Below are positions 49,058-51,318 of a DNA stretch of 51,318 nucleotides, one piece after another. The DNA comes from an uncultured Bacteroidales bacterium. Lineage in GTDB: Bacteria > Bacteroidota > Bacteroidia > Bacteroidales > Marinilabiliaceae. The stretch's first letter is position 1. Every line of letters begins with the position of its first letter. The position numbers were made by a program, and so were the translations under genes. The notes beneath the pieces were generated by a model. That model was not told the DNA's origin, did no database searches, and saw only the letters and a list, made by a program, of their open reading frames with translations. Where the stretch lies: the NCBI GenBank assembly GCA_934725785.1, contig CAKVCS010000001.1, forward strand, positions 1 through 51,318, written 5' to 3'.

Positions 49058-49986
49058 TGATGAAGATAATATTCACGCTTGTAGCGCTGGCCGCTTTTCC
49101 CTTTATGCCGGTGCGCGCGCAAGAGCCGTCAGACACGGTCGAGCTCGGTGAGCTTAAGGAGCAGTTCGAAGCTCTGCAGAGCCTGCAGAAACGCCAAACA
49201 GAGGAGATTCGCCAACTAACGGAGAAATATAAGGCTGTCGAACATAACCTATCGCTCGTTGAGAGTGTGCGCGATAGACAGATAAAAAGAATCGACAGTC
49301 TGGCCTCTGTCTGCGATACGCTGACCCAAAAACAATCCGAAGACAGTAAGAGCGTCAACGGTAGAATAGACAACGTCAATAGCGATGTCCGCTCCAACAA
49401 CCAGGCGTTGCGTAGTCACACCCTCTGGGGCGGGGTGTTGGCTGTCGTCATGTTGGCGGCCGTGGGCGTAGCCTCCTTTCTCCTGTCCCGGCGCATAAAG
49501 TCTGGCTCCTCATCTATCGATGAGGTCCGCAAGGCGCAAGAAGCCCTCAAGCGCACGCAGGCCCTCATGCAGGAGGAGTCTGTCAAGCTCGACGACAAGA
49601 TGTTGGCCATCTTAGACAAGAGGCTGTCAAGCTCTGCGCAAAGCCAAGGCGACGGCAAGCCCGACCATTCGCTGGCACTCAAGGTGGCCGACGAGATTGT
49701 GAGGATTGAGCTCAACATGTCGCATATGGACCCCTCCGTCAAGGGCTTCAAGCAATTGTCTAAAGCAGTCGAGCGAATCAAGAACAATTTCCAGGCCAAT
49801 GGCTACGAGATAGTCGACATGCTCGGCAAGCCCTATGACGATGGCATGAAGGTCACCGCTAACTTCGTGGCGGACGATAGCCTCGAGGCCGGTGCGCAAA
49901 TCATAACTGGCGTCACGAAGCCGCAAATCAATTTCAACGGGCAGATGATCCAGGCTGCTCAGATCACTGTAAGCCAAAACATCTAA
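49057..49986 (+). CDS. Membrane-anchored coiled-coil protein with GrpE-like C-terminal domain
   Basis: The 309-residue protein has a signal peptide (cut near residue 21, VRA/QEP), an extracytoplasmic coiled coil (about 28-118), a membrane helix (124-144) and a cytoplasmic coiled coil. It ends in a domain (about 205-309) whose final part, NGYEIVDMLGKPYDDGM, GAQIITGVTKPQINFNGQMIQAAQITVSQ, follows the pattern of the GrpE beta-domain (GxxxIxxxGxxFDP... G.xxxxRxL..A.V.V). It overlaps the J-like gene and sits 3 bp before the Hsp70 ATG. If correct, it is a nucleotide-exchange factor fixed to the inner membrane. The GrpE resemblance is by pattern only and needs structure-level support. Confidence 0.75.
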   Translation: MMKIIFTLVALAAFPFMPVRAQEPSDTVELGELKEQFEALQSLQKRQTEEIRQLTEKYKAVEHNLSLVESVRDRQIKRIDSLASVCDTLTQKQSEDSKSVNGRIDNVNSDVRSNNQALRSHTLWGGVLAVVMLAAVGVASFLLSRRIKSGSSSIDEVRKAQEALKRTQALMQEESVKLDDKMLAILDKRLSSSAQSQGDGKPDHSLALKVADEIVRIELNMSHMDPSVKGFKQLSKAVERIKNNFQANGYEIVDMLGKPYDDGMKVTANFVADDSLEAGAQIITGVTKPQINFNGQMIQAAQITVSQNI

Positions 49987-49989
49987 TCA

Positions 49990-51318
49990 ATGACAAGAAA
50001 TAAAATTGACTACGGCATAGATCTCGGCACGACCAATTCAGCAATATGCCGGATGGAAAAGGGCGAGCCTTGCGTAATCAAGACCGATGTACTCAAAGAT
50101 ACCATGCCGTCATGCGTCTCGGTTAACAAGAAGGGTTCCTTGAAGGCGGGGGACGGCGCTTTCAACACAATGAAGCAGGATAAGCGCCGCGCGACGATGT
50201 CTTGGCATCGCGGCGCTTCGAATACCTACGTCGAGTTCAAGCGCACGATGGCTACGGACACAAGGTATGCTTGCGAGAACCTTGGCAGGGACTTCTCTTC
50301 CGAGGAGCTGTCTTCCGAGGTGCTTAAGACCCTTAAGTCCTTCGTCACCGACGAGGCCATTAACTCCGTCGTCATAACCGTCCCCGCCAAGTTCACGGTC
50401 AACCAGAAGACGGCTACCATCGAGGCCGCCAAGATGGCGGGCTTCAAGCGCTGCGAGCTGCTTCAGGAGCCTATCGCCGCCTCTATGGCGTATGGCGTTT
50501 CCGCAGATGAGAAGAATGGCCTCTGGATGGTGTTCGACTTCGGTGGCGGCACGTTCGATGCAGCTCTCCTTAAAGTTGAGGATGGGATAATGCAAGTTTT
50601 TGACACAGAGGGCGACAATTACCTCGGAGGCAAGAACCTCGACTATGCCATTGTCGACAGCATCCTTATCCCATACCTCCAAGAGAATTACGCCATCGGA
50701 GGCTATCTTGCTGACCCAGAGAAGAAGGATGTCCTCCGCGACGCTATGAAGACTTATGCAGAGGAGGCCAAGAACCAGCTCTCTTTCAAAGCCAGCGAGG
50801 ATGTCATCTCAAACCTCGGTGACCTCGGTCAGGATGAGGAGGGCGAGGAGATCGAGCTCGACCTGACGCTCTGGCAGGAGCAGGTGTTCGATGTCATGCG
50901 ACCCTATTTCCAGAAGGCGGTCGACATATGCAAGAATCTCGTCAGCCGAAACAATATCGACCCTTCTCAAATCACTAAACTTATTCTTGTTGGCGGGCCA
51001 ACCCATAGCCCGCTCATCCGCCAGATGCTAAGGGAGCAGCTCACGCCCAACGTGGACACGAGCATCGACCCGATGACGGCGGTAGCCTCGGGGGCTGCGC
51101 TTTTCGCCTCCACGCTCGATGCCGAGGTCTCTGACGGTGATATCGAGGTCGGCACGGTCAAGCTCGATGTCAACTACGAGTCTACGACGGTCGAGACGAC
51201 AGAATTCGTGACGGTGAGGCTCGCCGCCGGCTCTTTTGTCGACGAGGTGCTTGTCGAGTGCGTCAGGGCGGACAAGGCGTGGGCGAGCGGCAAGGTCGAG
51301 ATAAACTCAAGGGGCGAC
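49990..51318 (+). CDS. Hsp70 (DnaK-like) chaperone, partial
   Basis: The 443 visible residues run past the window end. Present are the ATPase phosphate-1 motif YGIDLGTTNSA (8-18), the phosphate-2 motif FDFGGGTFDAAL (about residues 180-191) and the adenosine motif LILVGGPTHSPLIRQML (about 332-348). An acidic insert (LGQDEEGEEIELDL) lies in the domain IIB region. The sequence is divergent from housekeeping DnaK (the HSP70 signature is altered, RMEKGEP) and is not in a dnaK-dnaJ locus. It starts 3 bp after the GrpE-like gene. The substrate-binding domain is outside the window. Confidence 0.88.
   Translation, partial: MTRNKIDYGIDLGTTNSAICRMEKGEPCVIKTDVLKDTMPSCVSVNKKGSLKAGDGAFNTMKQDKRRATMSWHRGASNTYVEFKRTMATDTRYACENLGRDFSSEELSSEVLKTLKSFVTDEAINSVVITVPAKFTVNQKTATIEAAKMAGFKRCELLQEPIAASMAYGVSADEKNGLWMVFDFGGGTFDAALLKVEDGIMQVFDTEGDNYLGGKNLDYAIVDSILIPYLQENYAIGGYLADPEKKDVLRDAMKTYAEEAKNQLSFKASEDVISNLGDLGQDEEGEEIELDLTLWQEQVFDVMRPYFQKAVDICKNLVSRNNIDPSQITKLILVGGPTHSPLIRQMLREQLTPNVDTSIDPMTAVASGAALFASTLDAEVSDGDIEVGTVKLDVNYESTTVETTEFVTVRLAAGSFVDEVLVECVRADKAWASGKVEINSRGD

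Noticed and set aside
1..51318. CRISPR array or complete insertion sequence
   Set aside because: No regularly spaced repeats and no terminal inverted repeats flanking a transposase were found. The Rpn-like gene at 10216-11157 stands alone.

Overview
The window looks like a chromosomal segment of a GC-rich member of the Bacteroidales. The signs are a three-gene cytochrome b/FrdA/FrdB succinate:quinone oxidoreductase operon, Bacteroidetes families (DUF6266, DUF5675, LRR_5 surface protein with a short sorting-type tail, Rpn/PDDEXK nuclease-transposase), and promoters that match the Bacteroidetes pattern TTTG-N19-TAnnTTTG.

Layout. 1-11.2 kb is mostly housekeeping: a secreted MBG-domain protein cut by the left edge, thiE, a polyprenyl diphosphate synthase, queD, a deoxynucleoside kinase, a GH3-type acyl-adenylating enzyme, deoC, a MazG-like pyrophosphohydrolase, dtd, a NodB-like deacetylase, a glycosyltransferase and an Rpn-like nuclease. 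11.2-19.9 kb (minus strand) is a six-gene operon: secreted VWA protein, lipoprotein with an extra membrane segment, large tubulin/FtsZ-like GTPase, long coiled-coil protein, TerD-family protein, and a single-pass protein whose C-terminus resembles the Cpl-7 cell-wall-binding repeat. 19.9-25.4 kb is a cell-surface polymer cluster (TagF-like transferase, sugar-nucleotide epimerase, IspD/TarI cytidylyltransferase, Wzx-type flippase, LicD), followed by an FKBP isomerase and an orphan membrane dCache sensor.

27.0-37.5 kb is a visibly AT-richer island of seven tightly packed plus-strand genes ending next to a tRNA-Leu(CAA): DUF4007, a large P-loop ATPase, a DndC/PAPS-reductase-like sulfurtransferase, a PLD-nuclease/SF2 helicase, a 77-aa protein, a DndD-like SMC/Rad50 ATPase and a 172-aa protein. 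It looks like a phosphorothioation-type DNA modification/defence module without a visible DndA or DndB. 37.7-43.3 kb carries the tRNA, an AraC-family membrane regulator and frdCAB/sdhCAB. 43.7-47.0 kb holds DUF6266, DUF5675 and a leucine-rich-repeat surface protein. 47.3 kb to the right edge is a three-gene chaperone operon: a J-like protein with a CFI-box C-terminus, a membrane-anchored protein with a GrpE-like C-terminal domain, and an Hsp70 cut by the window end.

The strongest candidates for undescribed biology are the tubulin-like/TerD/VWA/Cpl-7 operon, the membrane-tethered Hsp70 system, and the observation that the promoters of these two operons and of the Dnd-like island all contain GTG followed by exactly nine T in the -33/-7 spacer.
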